From Ignavibacteria bacterium (GTDB lineage Bacteria; Bacteroidota; Ignavibacteria; Tepidaquicellales; OLB5), in NCBI GenBank assembly GCA_020852705.1, contig JADZAP010000041.1, positions 1-61,048 on the forward strand: a DNA stretch of 61,048 nt, in the 5' to 3' direction. The position numbers and the translations under genes were made by a program. Positions 51,558-61,048 of the stretch are shown here, one piece after another; within the stretch, counting starts at the first letter, position 1, and each line of letters opens with the position of its first letter. Under the pieces are notes generated by a model. The model was not told the origin of the DNA. It made no database searches and was given only the letters and a program-made list of their open reading frames with translations.

Positions 51558-51797
51558 ATGTCAGTTGACGTAGAAGCTCAGATAAAAGAGGCTATTGTAG
51601 AAAAATTAGGAGTTGAAGAGTCTAAAGTTACCCCAGGCGCATCATTTATTAATGATCTTGGGGCTGACTCTCTTGATACGGTTGAGCTTATTATGGAGCT
51701 TGAAAACCGTTTTAAAATTACGATACCCGATGAAGATCAGGAGAAAATACAGACTGTTGGCGATGCTATTAATTATGTGAAATCAAAAGTAGCTTAA
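51558..51797 (+). CDS. acpP: Acyl carrier protein
   Basis: 79 acidic residues. The phosphopantetheine attachment serine is in [17 protein letters not shown], the family signature. It carries growing fatty acids, including precursors for lipid A. A strong AGGAGG site ends 7 bases before the ATG, fitting high expression. fabF follows after 24 bases. Confidence 0.97.
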   Translation: MSVDVEAQIKEAIVEKLGVEESKVTPGASFINDLGADSLDTVELIMELENRFKITIPDEDQEKIQTVGDAINYVKSKVA

Positions 51798-51821
51798 TTA
51801 ATTTAAGCTCTTATATACTAA

Positions 51822-53072
51822 ATGCAAAAAAAGCGTGTTGTTGTTACCGGAATTGGTGTTGTTTCACCAATTGGGAATACTGTAGATGAGTTTTGGGATA
51901 ATCTTGTTGCCGGAAAAAGCGGTGCAGGTCCTATAACTTATTTTGATACAGAATTCTTTGATACTAAATTTGCCTGTCAGGTAAAAAACTTTGATCCGCT
52001 GAACTATATGGATAGAAAGCTTGCTCAGCGGGTTGACCCGTTTACTCAGTTTGCACTTGCTTCATCTGAAATGGCTTTCAAAGATTCCGGCATTGATATG
52101 ACCAAAACCGATCCCTACAGGGTTGGTGTTGTATTCGGTTCAGGTATTGGCGGTATGTGGACCTATGATAGAGAGCAAAGAAAGCTTTATGATAAACAGG
52201 GCAATCCGGATAGAATAAGTCCTTTCTTTATTCCAATGCTTATTGCAGATATTGCAGCAGGAAGGATTTCTATGAGGTTTGGATTAAAAGGTCCAAACTA
52301 TGCAACTATTTCTGCCTGCACAACCTCAGCACACTCAATTGCTGACTCGGTTATGCTTATACAGCGGGGCAATGCTGATGTTATGGTAACAGGCGGATCT
52401 GAAGCTGTTATATGTCCAATGGGTGTTGGCGGATTTAATGCAATGAAGGCACTTTCTACCCGAAATGATGCCCCCGAAAAAGCTTCAAGACCGTTTGAAA
52501 AAAACAGAGATGGCTTTGTTATGGGCGAGGGCGGTGCAACTTTGGTTTTGGAAGAGCTTGAATATGCTAAAAAACGCGGTGCTAAAATTTATGCTGAAGT
52601 TGCAGGAATAGGTTTAACTGCAGATGCTCACCACATTACCGAACCTGCTCCCGAAGGCGAAGGCGTTCGCGAGGCAATGAGAATTGCTATTGAAGATGCA
52701 GGGATGAAACCCGAAGATATTGATTGCGTTAACGCACACGGTACTTCAACATACTATAATGATAAAAATGAAACTGCTGCTTTAAAATCAGTTCTTGGCA
52801 AACACGCATATGAAATTCCGGTTCATTCAATTAAAAGTATGATTGGTCATTTGCTTGGTGCTGCCGGTGCTGTGGAATCAATTGCCTCAGTGTTAACTAT
52901 TATCAACGGAATTGTTCCGCCTACTATTAACTATGAAACACCCGATGAAGGTTTAGACCTGAACTATGTTCCCAATACCGCTGTAAAAAAAGAAATCAAT
53001 ACTGTACTTTGTGATAATTCAGGATTTGGCGGTCATAACACTGCATTGGTGTTTAAAAGGTACTCCAATTAA
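51822..53072 (+). CDS. fabF: 3-oxoacyl-[acyl-carrier-protein] synthase II
   Basis: 416-residue condensing enzyme that extends acyl-ACP with malonyl-ACP. The catalytic cysteine is in ATISACTTSAHSIADS, and the two histidines are in VNAHGTSTYYNDKNE and KSMIGHLLGAAGAVE. It begins KKRVVVTGIGVVSPIGN, typical of KAS II. It lies in the conserved acpP-fabF-rnc order. Confidence 0.97.
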   Translation: MQKKRVVVTGIGVVSPIGNTVDEFWDNLVAGKSGAGPITYFDTEFFDTKFACQVKNFDPLNYMDRKLAQRVDPFTQFALASSEMAFKDSGIDMTKTDPYRVGVVFGSGIGGMWTYDREQRKLYDKQGNPDRISPFFIPMLIADIAAGRISMRFGLKGPNYATISACTTSAHSIADSVMLIQRGNADVMVTGGSEAVICPMGVGGFNAMKALSTRNDAPEKASRPFEKNRDGFVMGEGGATLVLEELEYAKKRGAKIYAEVAGIGLTADAHHITEPAPEGEGVREAMRIAIEDAGMKPEDIDCVNAHGTSTYYNDKNETAALKSVLGKHAYEIPVHSIKSMIGHLLGAAGAVESIASVLTIINGIVPPTINYETPDEGLDLNYVPNTAVKKEINTVLCDNSGFGGHNTALVFKRYSN

Positions 53073-53133
53073 ATTGTTTTAAATTGTGTACCGTTATGAA
53101 AATTGAATTTTTACTCAAAAGGTATTAGCGAAT

Positions 53134-53958
53134 ATGTTTGGCATTATAAAAACCCTCAGAAAATTTGTTCCTGTTTTAAAAAGGCGTAAAGAAGAAGATG
53201 ATATCTACTCAGCTATTGCTTCGTTTGATTTTAAAGCTTTTCAGGCAAGCATTGATTACCAGATAATACATAAAAATTTTTTTATTAATGCTTTAACTCA
53301 CAGGTCATTTCTTAAATCAAAAGTTTCTGCTGTTGTTAAGTTAAGCAGCAATGAAAGACTTGAATATTTAGGAGATGCAGTGCTTGACTCTGTAGTTGCT
53401 GAATACCTTTATAAAAATTTTCCTGAATCAGAAGAAGGTGATTTAACTAAATACCGCTCAGTGCTGGTTAATCAACGTTTTTTAGCTGAGCGTGCCAAGG
53501 TTATTGACCTTCAAAGGTATTTGCTTGCTGCGCCAACAGCATTAAAAAGCATTGAAGATGGTTATGATACAATCCTAAGTGATGCTTATGAAGCATTGGT
53601 AGGTGCTATTTTTCTGGATAGAGGTTACGATGCTGCTAAAGAATTTTTAAATAACCAGATTTTCAAAAAGCTTGATGTTAAGTGGCTTAATCAGTTTGAT
53701 GAAAACTACAAGAGCAAACTGCTTGAATATACTCAGGCAAATACTGACTATATTCCCGAATACAAAGTCATTAATCAGGAAGGTCCTGAGCATAACAAAC
53801 TATTTACAGTTGAAGTTCAGGTAAATCAAAGGGCATTGGGTATTGGTAAGGGCAGAACTAAAAAAACCGCTGAGCAGGAAGCAGCCAGCAATGCTTTAAA
53901 GAACCTTGATGTGATAGAAAAAATGGGTCTAAAGAAAAAGAAAAAGAGTGCAGTATAA
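53134..53958 (+). CDS. rnc: Ribonuclease III
   Basis: 274 residues. Double-strand-specific RNase that processes rRNA and some mRNAs. RNase III signature is NERLEYLGDAVLDSVV with the metal-binding acidic residues, and the second acidic site is DAYEALVGAIFLDRGYD. A double-stranded-RNA-binding domain follows at about 195-265 (TQANTDYIPEYKVI, GRTKKTAEQEAASNALKNL). An N-terminal extension of about 35 residues and a lysine-rich tail are present. Confidence 0.96.
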   Translation: MFGIIKTLRKFVPVLKRRKEEDDIYSAIASFDFKAFQASIDYQIIHKNFFINALTHRSFLKSKVSAVVKLSSNERLEYLGDAVLDSVVAEYLYKNFPESEEGDLTKYRSVLVNQRFLAERAKVIDLQRYLLAAPTALKSIEDGYDTILSDAYEALVGAIFLDRGYDAAKEFLNNQIFKKLDVKWLNQFDENYKSKLLEYTQANTDYIPEYKVINQEGPEHNKLFTVEVQVNQRALGIGKGRTKKTAEQEAASNALKNLDVIEKMGLKKKKKSAV

Positions 53959-54055
53959 AAAACTTTCCGTTAAAATCTTCTGATAAAAGCTTTTATTTAA
54001 ACTACAAATTATTAAACTACAAATAATTTAACTCTCCAATAGAATAATATAAAAA

Positions 54056-56899
54056 ATGTATTCATTTGTTAACAGACATATAGGTCCTGATGAACAGGAA
54101 ATTAGTGAAATGCTGAAGGTAATTGGCAATGATTCACTTGATGGATTAATTGACGAAATTATACCTCCTTCTATTCGTTTAAAAAATGAGCTTGCATTGG
54201 GCGATGCATTAAGTGAGCAGGAACTGCTTAGGCACCTTAGAGAATTAGCTTCAATGAATAAAATGAACAGGTCATACATAGGCTATGGGTATTACGGAAC
54301 ATATACACCGGCTGTGATATTAAGAAATATCATGGAAAATCCCGGGTGGTACACACAATATACACCGTATCAGGCAGAAATAGCTCAAGGCAGACTTGAA
54401 GCTCTGTTAAATTTTCAAACAATAGTTGTTGACCTCACAGGCCTGCCTGTTGCAAATGCTTCTTTGCTTGATGAAGGAACTGCCGCTGCCGAGGCAATGC
54501 ATGTTCTTTTTGCTGCCCGCAAACCGGAAAAAAAGAATGCAAATAAATTTGTGGTCTCTGATAAATGTTTTGCTCAAACAATTGATATTTTAAAAACCAG
54601 AACTGAACCAATTGGAGTTGAACTTGTTGTTGCCGATATAAATAATTACGAGCTTGCAGATGATGTTTTCGGACTGCTTGTTCAATATCCGGATTCAGAT
54701 GGGGAAATACACAATTATAAAGAATTATTCAGCAAAGCACACTCAAAAGGAATTTACTGCGTTGCAGCAGCAGATATTTTAAGTCTGTGTGTGTTAACAC
54801 CACCGGGAGAGTTTGGTGCTGATATTGCTGTTGGCTCAACTCAGCGTTTTGGAGTGCCAAAAGGATACGGCGGACCGCATGCCGCATACTTTGCATGCAA
54901 AGATGAATTCCGCCGACTTATGCCCGGCAGAGTTATAGGGGTTTCTGTTGATAGACTTGGTAACCGCGCTTACCGTATGGCTTTGCAAACACGCGAACAG
55001 CACATTAGACGCGAAAAAGCTACAAGTAATATCTGCACTGCACAGGTTCTGCTGGCTATTATGGCTGCTATGTATGGTGTTTACCATGGCTCAAACGGTG
55101 TTAAAGCTATTGCACAAAAAGTTAATTCACTTACGGAATTGCTTAACAACAGCTTAAAACTTGGAGATATAAAACAGGTTAATAATTACTTCTTTGATAC
55201 ATTAAAAATAAATTTCCCGGGTAAAGCTAAAGAAGTTTATTTAAGATTTCAAAGCTCAGGTATTAATGTAAGGGCAATTGATGATGATCATATTGGTATC
55301 TCTTTAGATGAAACTGTATCAGAAAAAGATGTTTATGATATTCTTAAAGTTATTGGAGTAAAACCTGCTTCATCAGATTCTGTGAACGGGTCCTCACTGC
55401 CAAATGAATTAAAACGGACAACTGAATATATGCAGCATCCGGTTTTTAAAAGCTATCACAGCGAAACTGAAATGCTCCGCTATATGAAAATGCTGGAAAA
55501 TAAAGACCTTTCTCTAAATATGTCAATGATACCCCTTGGCTCATGCACTATGAAACTTAATGCAACCTCTGAAATGATTCCTGTTACATGGGCAGAGTTT
55601 AGTACTCTGCATCCGTTTATTCCCGTTGAACAGGCAGCGGGTTACACTGAGCTTTTTAAGGGACTTGAAGACTCACTATCCAAAATTACCGGTCTGCCTG
55701 CAGTTTCTCTTCAGCCAAATTCAGGTGCTCAGGGTGAATACAGCGGACTAATGGTAATTCGCGAGTATCACAAATCTAAAAATGAAGCTCACCGCAATAT
55801 TGTTTTAATACCTGCATCTGCTCACGGAACAAATCCCGCAAGTGCTGTTATGGCTGGAATGAAAGTTGTTGTAGTTAAAACTATGGAGCAGGGTGATATT
55901 GATGTTGATGACCTTCGCCAAAAAGCTGAACAATATAAAAACAATCTTGCGGCACTTATGGTAACATATCCTTCAACTCACGGTGTGTTTGAAGAAAGAA
56001 TAATTGAAATTTGTGAAATTATCCACCAAAACGGGGGAGAGGTTTATATGGATGGTGCAAACCTGAACGCTCAGGTTGGCTTAACTAATCCCGGATTAAT
56101 TGGTGCTGATGTTTGCCATATAAACCTGCATAAAACTTTCTGCATTCCGCATGGCGGCGGCGGACCTGGAATGGGTCCCATTGCTGTTGCTCAGCATCTT
56201 GCACCATTTTTACCGGGACATGCTTTAATTAAAACAGGCGGCTCTAAAGCAATTCATGCAGTTTCAGCCGCTCCATGGGGCAGCTCAAACATTCTGCTTA
56301 TAAGCTACGCTTATATTAAAATGATGGGTGGTAACGGATTAACACTTGCTACTAAAATTGCAATTCTTAATGCAAACTATATTGCATCTAAACTTAGCAG
56401 TTATTATAAAGTTCTTTATACCGGCAAAAACAAGCGTGTTGCCCATGAAATGATTTTTGATATGAGAGAATTTAAAAAATGCGGTATTGAAGTGGGTGAT
56501 ATTGCCAAACGGTTAATGGATTACGGATTCCATGCCCCCACAGTTTCTTTCCCCGTGCCGGGCACATTGATGGTTGAGCCAACTGAATCAGAATCAAAAT
56601 ATGAGCTTGACCGCTTCTGTGATGCTATGATTGCAATAAGAAATGAAATTAAAGATATTGAAGAAGGCAGGGCAGATAAAGAAGATAATATGCTAAAAAA
56701 TGCACCGCATACCGCACATGAAATTGCTTCTGATAACTGGAACCATAAATATCAGCGGCTTGCCGCTGCTTACCCTGTAAGCAGTTTGCTTAAAAATAAG
56801 TTTTGGCCCTCTGTTGCCAGAGTTGATGATGCTTACGGAGATAGAAATTTCGTATGCTCATGTGAGCCAATTGAAAGTTATATGGAAGAAAATGTGTAG
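54056..56899 (+). CDS. gcvP: Glycine dehydrogenase (decarboxylating), P protein
   Basis: 947-residue single-chain PLP enzyme of the glycine cleavage system. The N-terminal half has [15 protein letters not shown] and [20 protein letters not shown]; the C-terminal half has the PLP site in [19 protein letters not shown], preceded by [13 protein letters not shown] and [17 protein letters not shown]. It decarboxylates glycine and passes the aminomethyl group to the H protein. gcvT and gcvH are not in the window. Confidence 0.97.
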   Translation: MYSFVNRHIGPDEQEISEMLKVIGNDSLDGLIDEIIPPSIRLKNELALGDALSEQELLRHLRELASMNKMNRSYIGYGYYGTYTPAVILRNIMENPGWYTQYTPYQAEIAQGRLEALLNFQTIVVDLTGLPVANASLLDEGTAAAEAMHVLFAARKPEKKNANKFVVSDKCFAQTIDILKTRTEPIGVELVVADINNYELADDVFGLLVQYPDSDGEIHNYKELFSKAHSKGIYCVAAADILSLCVLTPPGEFGADIAVGSTQRFGVPKGYGGPHAAYFACKDEFRRLMPGRVIGVSVDRLGNRAYRMALQTREQHIRREKATSNICTAQVLLAIMAAMYGVYHGSNGVKAIAQKVNSLTELLNNSLKLGDIKQVNNYFFDTLKINFPGKAKEVYLRFQSSGINVRAIDDDHIGISLDETVSEKDVYDILKVIGVKPASSDSVNGSSLPNELKRTTEYMQHPVFKSYHSETEMLRYMKMLENKDLSLNMSMIPLGSCTMKLNATSEMIPVTWAEFSTLHPFIPVEQAAGYTELFKGLEDSLSKITGLPAVSLQPNSGAQGEYSGLMVIREYHKSKNEAHRNIVLIPASAHGTNPASAVMAGMKVVVVKTMEQGDIDVDDLRQKAEQYKNNLAALMVTYPSTHGVFEERIIEICEIIHQNGGEVYMDGANLNAQVGLTNPGLIGADVCHINLHKTFCIPHGGGGPGMGPIAVAQHLAPFLPGHALIKTGGSKAIHAVSAAPWGSSNILLISYAYIKMMGGNGLTLATKIAILNANYIASKLSSYYKVLYTGKNKRVAHEMIFDMREFKKCGIEVGDIAKRLMDYGFHAPTVSFPVPGTLMVEPTESESKYELDRFCDAMIAIRNEIKDIEEGRADKEDNMLKNAPHTAHEIASDNWNHKYQRLAAAYPVSSLLKNKFWPSVARVDDAYGDRNFVCSCEPIESYMEENV

Positions 56900-56960
56900 T
56901 GTAACTTCCGGTATATACATGATGCTTTTTTAAATTACTGTAATCCCTTATTTTTGAATA

Positions 56961-58172
56961 ATGAATTCTGCTATTAATAAAACCAAAGAATTCCTTGGCT
57001 TAAGGCGTAATATTGTTTTAATGCTTGGGCTCACTGTTTTAATGTACACAGGTGAAAAGTTGTGGGAGCGTTTCATTCCCAAATACCTTGATGGACTTGG
57101 TGCATCTGTGCTCATTATCGGAGCATTTGGTTTCCTTCAGAATTTCCTTGGGGCAATTTGGGCGTTGCCCGGCGGTTATATTTCTGATCACCTTGGCAGC
57201 CGAAAAGCATTTCGTGTCTTCAGCATTTTAGCAATTTTTGGTAATACTGTTGCAATAGTTTTTAACAGCTGGGCGGCTGTGTTTGTTGGGATGTTATTTT
57301 TCTTTGGATGGAGCAATGTTGCTCTGCCGGGCTCAATGAGTCTGATAACAAAAACACTTGGCAAAAGTAAGACTGTAATGGGTATTTCCATGCACTCACT
57401 TTTTCGCCGCCTTCCAATGGCGGCTGGTCCGGTTATAGGGGGAGTTCTGATTGGCACTTACGGTTTACTTAACGGAATTAAAATAGCTTTCGGTATATCA
57501 ATTATACTCTCGCTTGCCGGATTAATATTTATTAACAAACTTACTTCTGAAGATGAAAAAGAAAAAACGGAAAAACTTCATCCTGTTATGTTATGGAAAA
57601 CATTTAACAGCAACTTGAAAAATCTGCTGGTATCTGATATACTTGTCAGGTTCTGTGAACAGATTCCCTATGTTTTTGTTGTAATATGGTGCCTTAATTT
57701 TATTAAGGTTTCACCAGAACAGTTTGGTGTTTTAACTGCTATTGAAATGGCAACATCTGCATTAATTTTTATTCCCGTTGCAGGTTATTCCGAAAAGCTT
57801 GAAAAAAAACCTTTTGTTGTGATAACTTTTATTTTTTTCACTATATTTCCGTTCATACTTTATTTCAGCACAACTTTCTGGCTGCTTACGGCTGCATTTA
57901 TTATTCGGGGGCTTAAAGAGTTTGGCGAGCCAACCCGCAAAGCATTGATACTTGAACTATCGCAAAAAGGTATTGAAGCCCGCTCGTTTGGTATGTATTA
58001 CTTTATTCGTGATGGCATTGTTGCATTTGCGGGTTTACTTGGCGGAGTGCTGTGGCAGATTTCACCCGAGGCAAACTTGTTTGCTGCCGCAGGGTTTGGG
58101 GTACTTGGGACACTTTATTTTGCTGTTTTTGGCAAAGGAACTGACACAAAAAGTGATGTGTTGAGCAATTAA
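56961..58172 (+). CDS. Major facilitator superfamily transporter
   Basis: 403 residues with about 11-12 membrane helices. MFS features: GGYISDHLGSRKAFRVFS in the loop after helix 2, a repeated pattern in the second half (AGYSEKLEKKPFVVITFI), and GLKEFGEPTRKALILEL. The substrate cannot be told. It is 61 bases after gcvP and may be co-transcribed. Confidence 0.88.
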   Translation: MNSAINKTKEFLGLRRNIVLMLGLTVLMYTGEKLWERFIPKYLDGLGASVLIIGAFGFLQNFLGAIWALPGGYISDHLGSRKAFRVFSILAIFGNTVAIVFNSWAAVFVGMLFFFGWSNVALPGSMSLITKTLGKSKTVMGISMHSLFRRLPMAAGPVIGGVLIGTYGLLNGIKIAFGISIILSLAGLIFINKLTSEDEKEKTEKLHPVMLWKTFNSNLKNLLVSDILVRFCEQIPYVFVVIWCLNFIKVSPEQFGVLTAIEMATSALIFIPVAGYSEKLEKKPFVVITFIFFTIFPFILYFSTTFWLLTAAFIIRGLKEFGEPTRKALILELSQKGIEARSFGMYYFIRDGIVAFAGLLGGVLWQISPEANLFAAAGFGVLGTLYFAVFGKGTDTKSDVLSN

Positions 58173-58304
58173 AATTTTCAATTTTACCTTTATTTTACAT
58201 TATTCTCATATAAAGTCTGCAACCTTAACCCCCGCCTTCAAGTCATAATAAACAGATATAAAACAATTGAAAAACGTAAAAAATAACATAAAATCGCCAT
58301 ATAT

Positions 58305-58321
58305 TGCCAATAGAATTGGCA
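58305..58321. promoter_or_regulatory. Palindromic operator-like site before the stress-type operon
   Basis: TGCCAAT-AGA-ATTGGCA, a perfect 7-bp inverted repeat with a 3-base spacer, in the 177-base leader region of the operon starting at 58350 and 28 bases before its ATG. A strong ribosome-binding site AAGGAG follows. It could be an operator or a leader hairpin. Confidence 0.35.
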
Positions 58322-58349
58322 CTGGCAGCATAAAAAGGAGAATTATAAA

Positions 58350-58778
58350 ATGAGAGACTTTGCTGAAGCTTTTGTACCCGCAATAGCCATAATCTTCACA
58401 TTCGGAATCCCCGGTTTGCTCATATTCTACAACATTTATATAAAGCATAAGGAAAGAACCAAGCTTATGGATATGGGACTTTCACCGCAGGAAGCCAGAG
58501 ATTATTTCCGTGATATGGAAAAGAAAACCAAAAATCCGCTTGGTACTCTAAAATGGGGAATACTTTTCACAATGATAGGTATCGGTTTATTCTTCGGGAT
58601 ATTGCTTGATGAAGCAGGTTTTAAAGATGAACTTACCGGTGTTATGGTTCTTGTTTTCGGCGGACTTGGTTTCATAATCTATTATTTTATTGCTGTTAAC
58701 AAAATGAAAAAAGAACAGCAGGAACAGCTTTCTCAAAATCAGCAGTCACCACAAACACAAAATGCACCTCAAAATTAA
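58350..58778 (+). CDS. Small membrane protein, DUF6249-like
   Basis: 142 residues with three membrane helices (about 8-28, 70-88, 95-115), a basic cytoplasmic loop with RTKLMDMGLSPQEARDYFRD, and a Gln/Asn-rich tail. It resembles the DUF6249 group often encoded with ECF sigma factors and DUF4097 proteins in Bacteroidota. Ribosome-binding site AAGGAGAATT is clear. The DUF4097-like gene starts 49 bases after its end. Confidence 0.72.
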   Translation: MRDFAEAFVPAIAIIFTFGIPGLLIFYNIYIKHKERTKLMDMGLSPQEARDYFRDMEKKTKNPLGTLKWGILFTMIGIGLFFGILLDEAGFKDELTGVMVLVFGGLGFIIYYFIAVNKMKKEQQEQLSQNQQSPQTQNAPQN

Positions 58779-58827
58779 AAAAAGGTTATTGCTCTTGATA
58801 AAAATACCAATTAAAAGAAAAACGAAT

Positions 58828-59850
58828 ATGAAAACCATACATATAATTTTAGCAGCAGCCATGATATTTTTACTGGCTGCTGCACCCGGGTGCAGCCTGC
58901 TTAAAAAAAGAGTAGAAAAAACCGAAAATGTAAAATATGAATTTACATCAACAGGCAAAACAACCTTTAAAATTGATAACTCAAACGGCAATATAAATAT
59001 TTCTAACAGCAGCGATTCATCTGGAAATATAAAAATAGATGCAGAAATTACTGCAAAAGTTAAAGCCGATGAAATGGATAAGCCAATTGATAATGTTAAA
59101 ATAAATATTGATTCATCAGGCAGTGAAGTAAAAGTTGAAACTGAGATAATTAAATCTAACAGCGGATTTTTCAGAAGACATAGTTCACCTGAGGTAAATT
59201 ACAATATCAAACTCCCTGCTAATATGAAGGTTATTTCAGAAAGTGTTAACGGAACTATTACAATTTCAAGGATTAACGGAGATATTAATGCTGAAAATGT
59301 TAACGGAAGGATTAATGTTTTAAACTGCCGCGGCAAGCTTGATCTGGAAAGCGTTAACGGCACAATAATATGCAATGTTGATTCCGTTACTTCAGGAATT
59401 AATATCAGTCTGACAAACGGAGATGTAAAGTTAGGCGGCTTAAAAAATGTAAATGCTGAAATAAACTCACAAACTACTAACGGTAAAGTAACATATAAAA
59501 ATTTAACTTTCACAAATGCCAGCAATGAGCGTACATCATTATCCGGTATTCTTGGCAATGGCGGAGCACAGATAAAGATTGAAACTATTAACGGCAGGAT
59601 AATTTTGGATGGCTCTAAAGTTATACCTAAGAAAGATAATTCATTAGAATTTAAAATTGATTTTGATGATGAAGATGAGCCTATACAGATTAATGACCCG
59701 GATGAGGACTTTGATAAAAATGATGATAACAGCAAAGTGCCCGATGCAAAAACATTTGAGCCAAACAAAGATTCTATGAAATCTGTTGTACCAAAAACAA
59801 CCGAACCAAAAACAACCGAACCAAAAAACGCAGATTCAACTAAAAAATAA
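58828..59850 (+). CDS. DUF4097-like beta-repeat lipoprotein
   Basis: 340 residues from ATG at 58828; an upstream in-frame ATG at 58762 lies inside the previous gene and would precede the signal peptide. Signal MKTIHIILAAAMIFLLAAAP is followed by lipobox cysteine (GCS). The body is a repeated beta solenoid with runs of SVNGTITISRINGDINAENV and NGRINVLNCRGKLDLESVNG typical of DUF4097 putative adhesins. A charged acidic/Pro/Thr tail (KTTEPKTTEPKN) ends it. Possibly a stress sensor or surface protein; not established. Confidence 0.78.
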   Translation: MKTIHIILAAAMIFLLAAAPGCSLLKKRVEKTENVKYEFTSTGKTTFKIDNSNGNINISNSSDSSGNIKIDAEITAKVKADEMDKPIDNVKINIDSSGSEVKVETEIIKSNSGFFRRHSSPEVNYNIKLPANMKVISESVNGTITISRINGDINAENVNGRINVLNCRGKLDLESVNGTIICNVDSVTSGINISLTNGDVKLGGLKNVNAEINSQTTNGKVTYKNLTFTNASNERTSLSGILGNGGAQIKIETINGRIILDGSKVIPKKDNSLEFKIDFDDEDEPIQINDPDEDFDKNDDNSKVPDAKTFEPNKDSMKSVVPKTTEPKTTEPKNADSTKK

Positions 59851-59967
59851 GCTATAATTTCAGAATAAAAACTGCTGTTAATTGCAATTAAATAATAACT
59901 TAAAACATTTTTGTTTATATTTAGTGAAAATAGAAAACCGGTGTCTAAACAGCAGGTAGAATCGTGC

Positions 59968-60612
59968 ATGAATGATCTGGAACTGAATATAATAAAAAAA
60001 ATTCAGGCGGGTAAAATTGATGATTTTGAGGAAATTGTTAACCGCTATAAAGATAAAGCAATGACACTTGCGATGAGAATACTTAAAAGTACTGAAGATG
60101 CCGAAGATGCCCTGCAGGAAGCTTTTATTAAAACATTCAGGGCTATTGCAGATAAAAAATTTGAAGAGCGCTCTAAATTTTCAACTTATTTTTACAGAAT
60201 TGTTTACAATACATCAATTGATTTCTACAAAAAGCATAAGGCAAAAACATACAACATAGTTAATATTGATGAAAACAAAAAAAATGATGAAGGTGAGCTG
60301 ACAGATATAAACAGCTTTGAAATGGAAATAGATAAACAAAATTACCATATTAGCAGTTCTTATGATGCTGAGCGTAGGGCACTTGATTCAAATATTCAGG
60401 ATATTATTAATTGTTACCTTGAAGAAATTCCTGAAAAGTATTCAGCTATATTAACGCTTTTCTATATTAATGATCTTTCACACGAAGAAATTGCTGAAAC
60501 ATTAAGACTGCCGCTTGGGACTGTTAAAAACAGAATATTCAGAGCAAAAGATAAGCTGAAAGAAATATTATTGAAAAATTATTCAGAAACAGAAATTCTT
60601 GAACTTATTTAG
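59968..60612 (+). CDS. ECF-type RNA polymerase sigma factor
   Basis: 214 residues from ATG at 59968 (MNDLELNIIKKIQAG). In-frame TTG at 59911 and GTG at 59941 are alternative starts and would add residues before the conserved region. Sigma region 2 is DDFEEIVNRYKDKAMTLAM and DAEDALQEAFIKTFRAI, with FSTYFYRIVYNTSIDFYKKH; region 4 is IPEKYSAILTLFYINDLSHE and EIAETLRLPLGTVKNRIFRA. Region 3 is absent, as in group 4 sigma factors. Confidence 0.93.
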   Translation: MNDLELNIIKKIQAGKIDDFEEIVNRYKDKAMTLAMRILKSTEDAEDALQEAFIKTFRAIADKKFEERSKFSTYFYRIVYNTSIDFYKKHKAKTYNIVNIDENKKNDEGELTDINSFEMEIDKQNYHISSSYDAERRALDSNIQDIINCYLEEIPEKYSAILTLFYINDLSHEEIAETLRLPLGTVKNRIFRAKDKLKEILLKNYSETEILELI

Positions 60613-60646
60613 TTATTTAAAAGTTTAGTATTATACCGAAATTAAA

Positions 60647-61048
60647 ATGAGAGATAAAAACAAATTTATAGATGAAATAATTGATGCGAAGCTGAAAAAA
60701 AGCTCTCTTAAGAACACAACCGGTGATTTTGCACAGCACCTTATGAAACGCATTACAGCTGAAAACAAGGCACTTGCTGAAGAAAGAAAAAGCGACCGTA
60801 TTGTTAAATATGTTATCGGTTCTTTCAGCTTTTTTATGATTGCATTTACTTTTGCCTTAGGATTTCTATCACGCAAATCCACTTCAGGCAGTAATGAATC
60901 AACAGGTATTGCCTTTGATACCATGCAGAGATCTACTTCATTTTTTGAAAACATGGTTTTTTATATACAGGATTTCTTTACAAAGGCACTTTCATTTTTC
61001 GGACTCTCATTAAGCTCCGGCTCTGTTAATATTATTTTAGTTGTGGTA
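60647..61048 (+). CDS. Putative anti-sigma factor or sigma-linked membrane protein (partial)
   Basis: The gene starts at ATG 60647 and runs off the right edge after 134 codons. It reads MRDKNKFIDEIIDAKLKKSS, a helical cytoplasmic part (TTGDFAQHLMKRITAENK), one membrane helix (YVIGSFSFFMIAFTFALGFL), a short loop and a second hydrophobic segment at the edge. It follows the ECF sigma gene by 34 bases, the usual place of an anti-sigma factor. The zinc-binding HxxxCxxC motif is not seen in the visible part. Confidence 0.6.
   Translation, partial: MRDKNKFIDEIIDAKLKKSSLKNTTGDFAQHLMKRITAENKALAEERKSDRIVKYVIGSFSFFMIAFTFALGFLSRKSTSGSNESTGIAFDTMQRSTSFFENMVFYIQDFFTKALSFFGLSLSSGSVNIILVVV

Noticed and set aside
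53959-54055. Glycine riboswitch before gcvP
   Set aside because: The gap to rnc is only about 100 bases, too short for the usual tandem aptamer, and no GGAGAG-type core was found.
58173-58349. Riboswitch or structured leader before the stress-type operon
   Set aside because: Only one short palindrome is visible; no extended fold was recognised, so it is listed only as an operator-like site.
59199-59969. A 256-codon minus-strand ORF opposite the DUF4097-like gene
   Set aside because: It is the complement of the repeat-rich coding region; the plus-strand frame has a signal peptide and repeat logic, the minus frame has neither.

Overview
The window is AT-rich chromosomal DNA from a free-living Gram-negative bacterium of the Bacteroidota/Chlorobiota branch, most likely an Ignavibacteria-type lineage. 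Three things point there. Three proteins (2-397, 31446-33074, 45672-46730) end in the 'YPNPFNP' C-terminal sorting domain of the type IX secretion system. The F-ATPase cluster ends after atpG, without atpD/atpC. Lipid A genes (lpxB, lpxK), an LptE-like protein and many lipoproteins with short lipoboxes show an outer membrane. Most genes lack a strong Shine-Dalgarno sequence, and a run of genes at the left end starts with TTG. No phage, IS element, CRISPR array or antibiotic-resistance gene was seen.

Layout. (1) 1-9863, plus strand: end of a T9SS cargo gene, then xseA-xseB-dxs, a small lipoprotein, miaB, a sigma-54 activator without sensor domain, lptE, a cellulose-synthase-like glycosyltransferase and a TPR protein. 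(2) 9864-16028, minus: a stand-alone NFACT-R protein and the ATP synthase operon atpZ-(atpI-like)-atpB-E-F-H-A-G with its terminator. (3) 16268-22478, minus: a compact envelope operon (HAD phosphatase, ICMT-like methyltransferase, lpxB, lpxK, class-I glutamine-amidotransferase-like peptidase, DUF4292 lipoprotein, EnvC-like LytM protein). (4) 22479-31302, minus: a small-ORF transcription unit, FKBP isomerase, M42 peptidase, smc, an unusual GH2-like membrane protein and a DUF393 protein. (5) 31446-39355: short mixed-strand units including a T9SS BNR-repeat protein, gltX, several lipoproteins, tRNA-Glu(CTC) and a small repeat cluster. (6) 39356-46730, minus: a bL12-like mini-protein, a lipoprotein, a four-gene cassette (YtkA/FixH-like lipoprotein, outer-membrane protein, HMA metal-binding protein, ADP-forming acyl-CoA synthetase), DUF1761, tRNA-Gln(CTG) and a T9SS protein. 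(7) 46894-51135: secreted protein, a second small-ORF RNA unit, Sua5, a 1.2-kb repeat island and an NlpC/P60 protein. (8) 51558-61048, plus: acpP-fabF-rnc, gcvP, an MFS transporter, and a putative stress operon with DUF6249-like and DUF4097-like proteins, an ECF sigma factor and a truncated putative anti-sigma factor.

Most genes are housekeeping genes: DNA repair, isoprenoid synthesis, tRNA modification, lipid A and cell envelope, energy, fatty-acid synthesis. The least explained parts are two compact minus-strand transcription units. Each has a strong ribosome-binding site, a very short ORF, stem-loops and its own terminator (about 22608-22850 and 47834-47968). Also worth a look are the GH2-like protein with both catalytic glutamates replaced, the EnvC-like protein with missing zinc ligands, the metal/acyl-CoA synthetase cassette, the partial duplication next to tRNA-Glu, and the repeat island at 49089-50274. 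All functions are read from motifs by eye; no database search was run.
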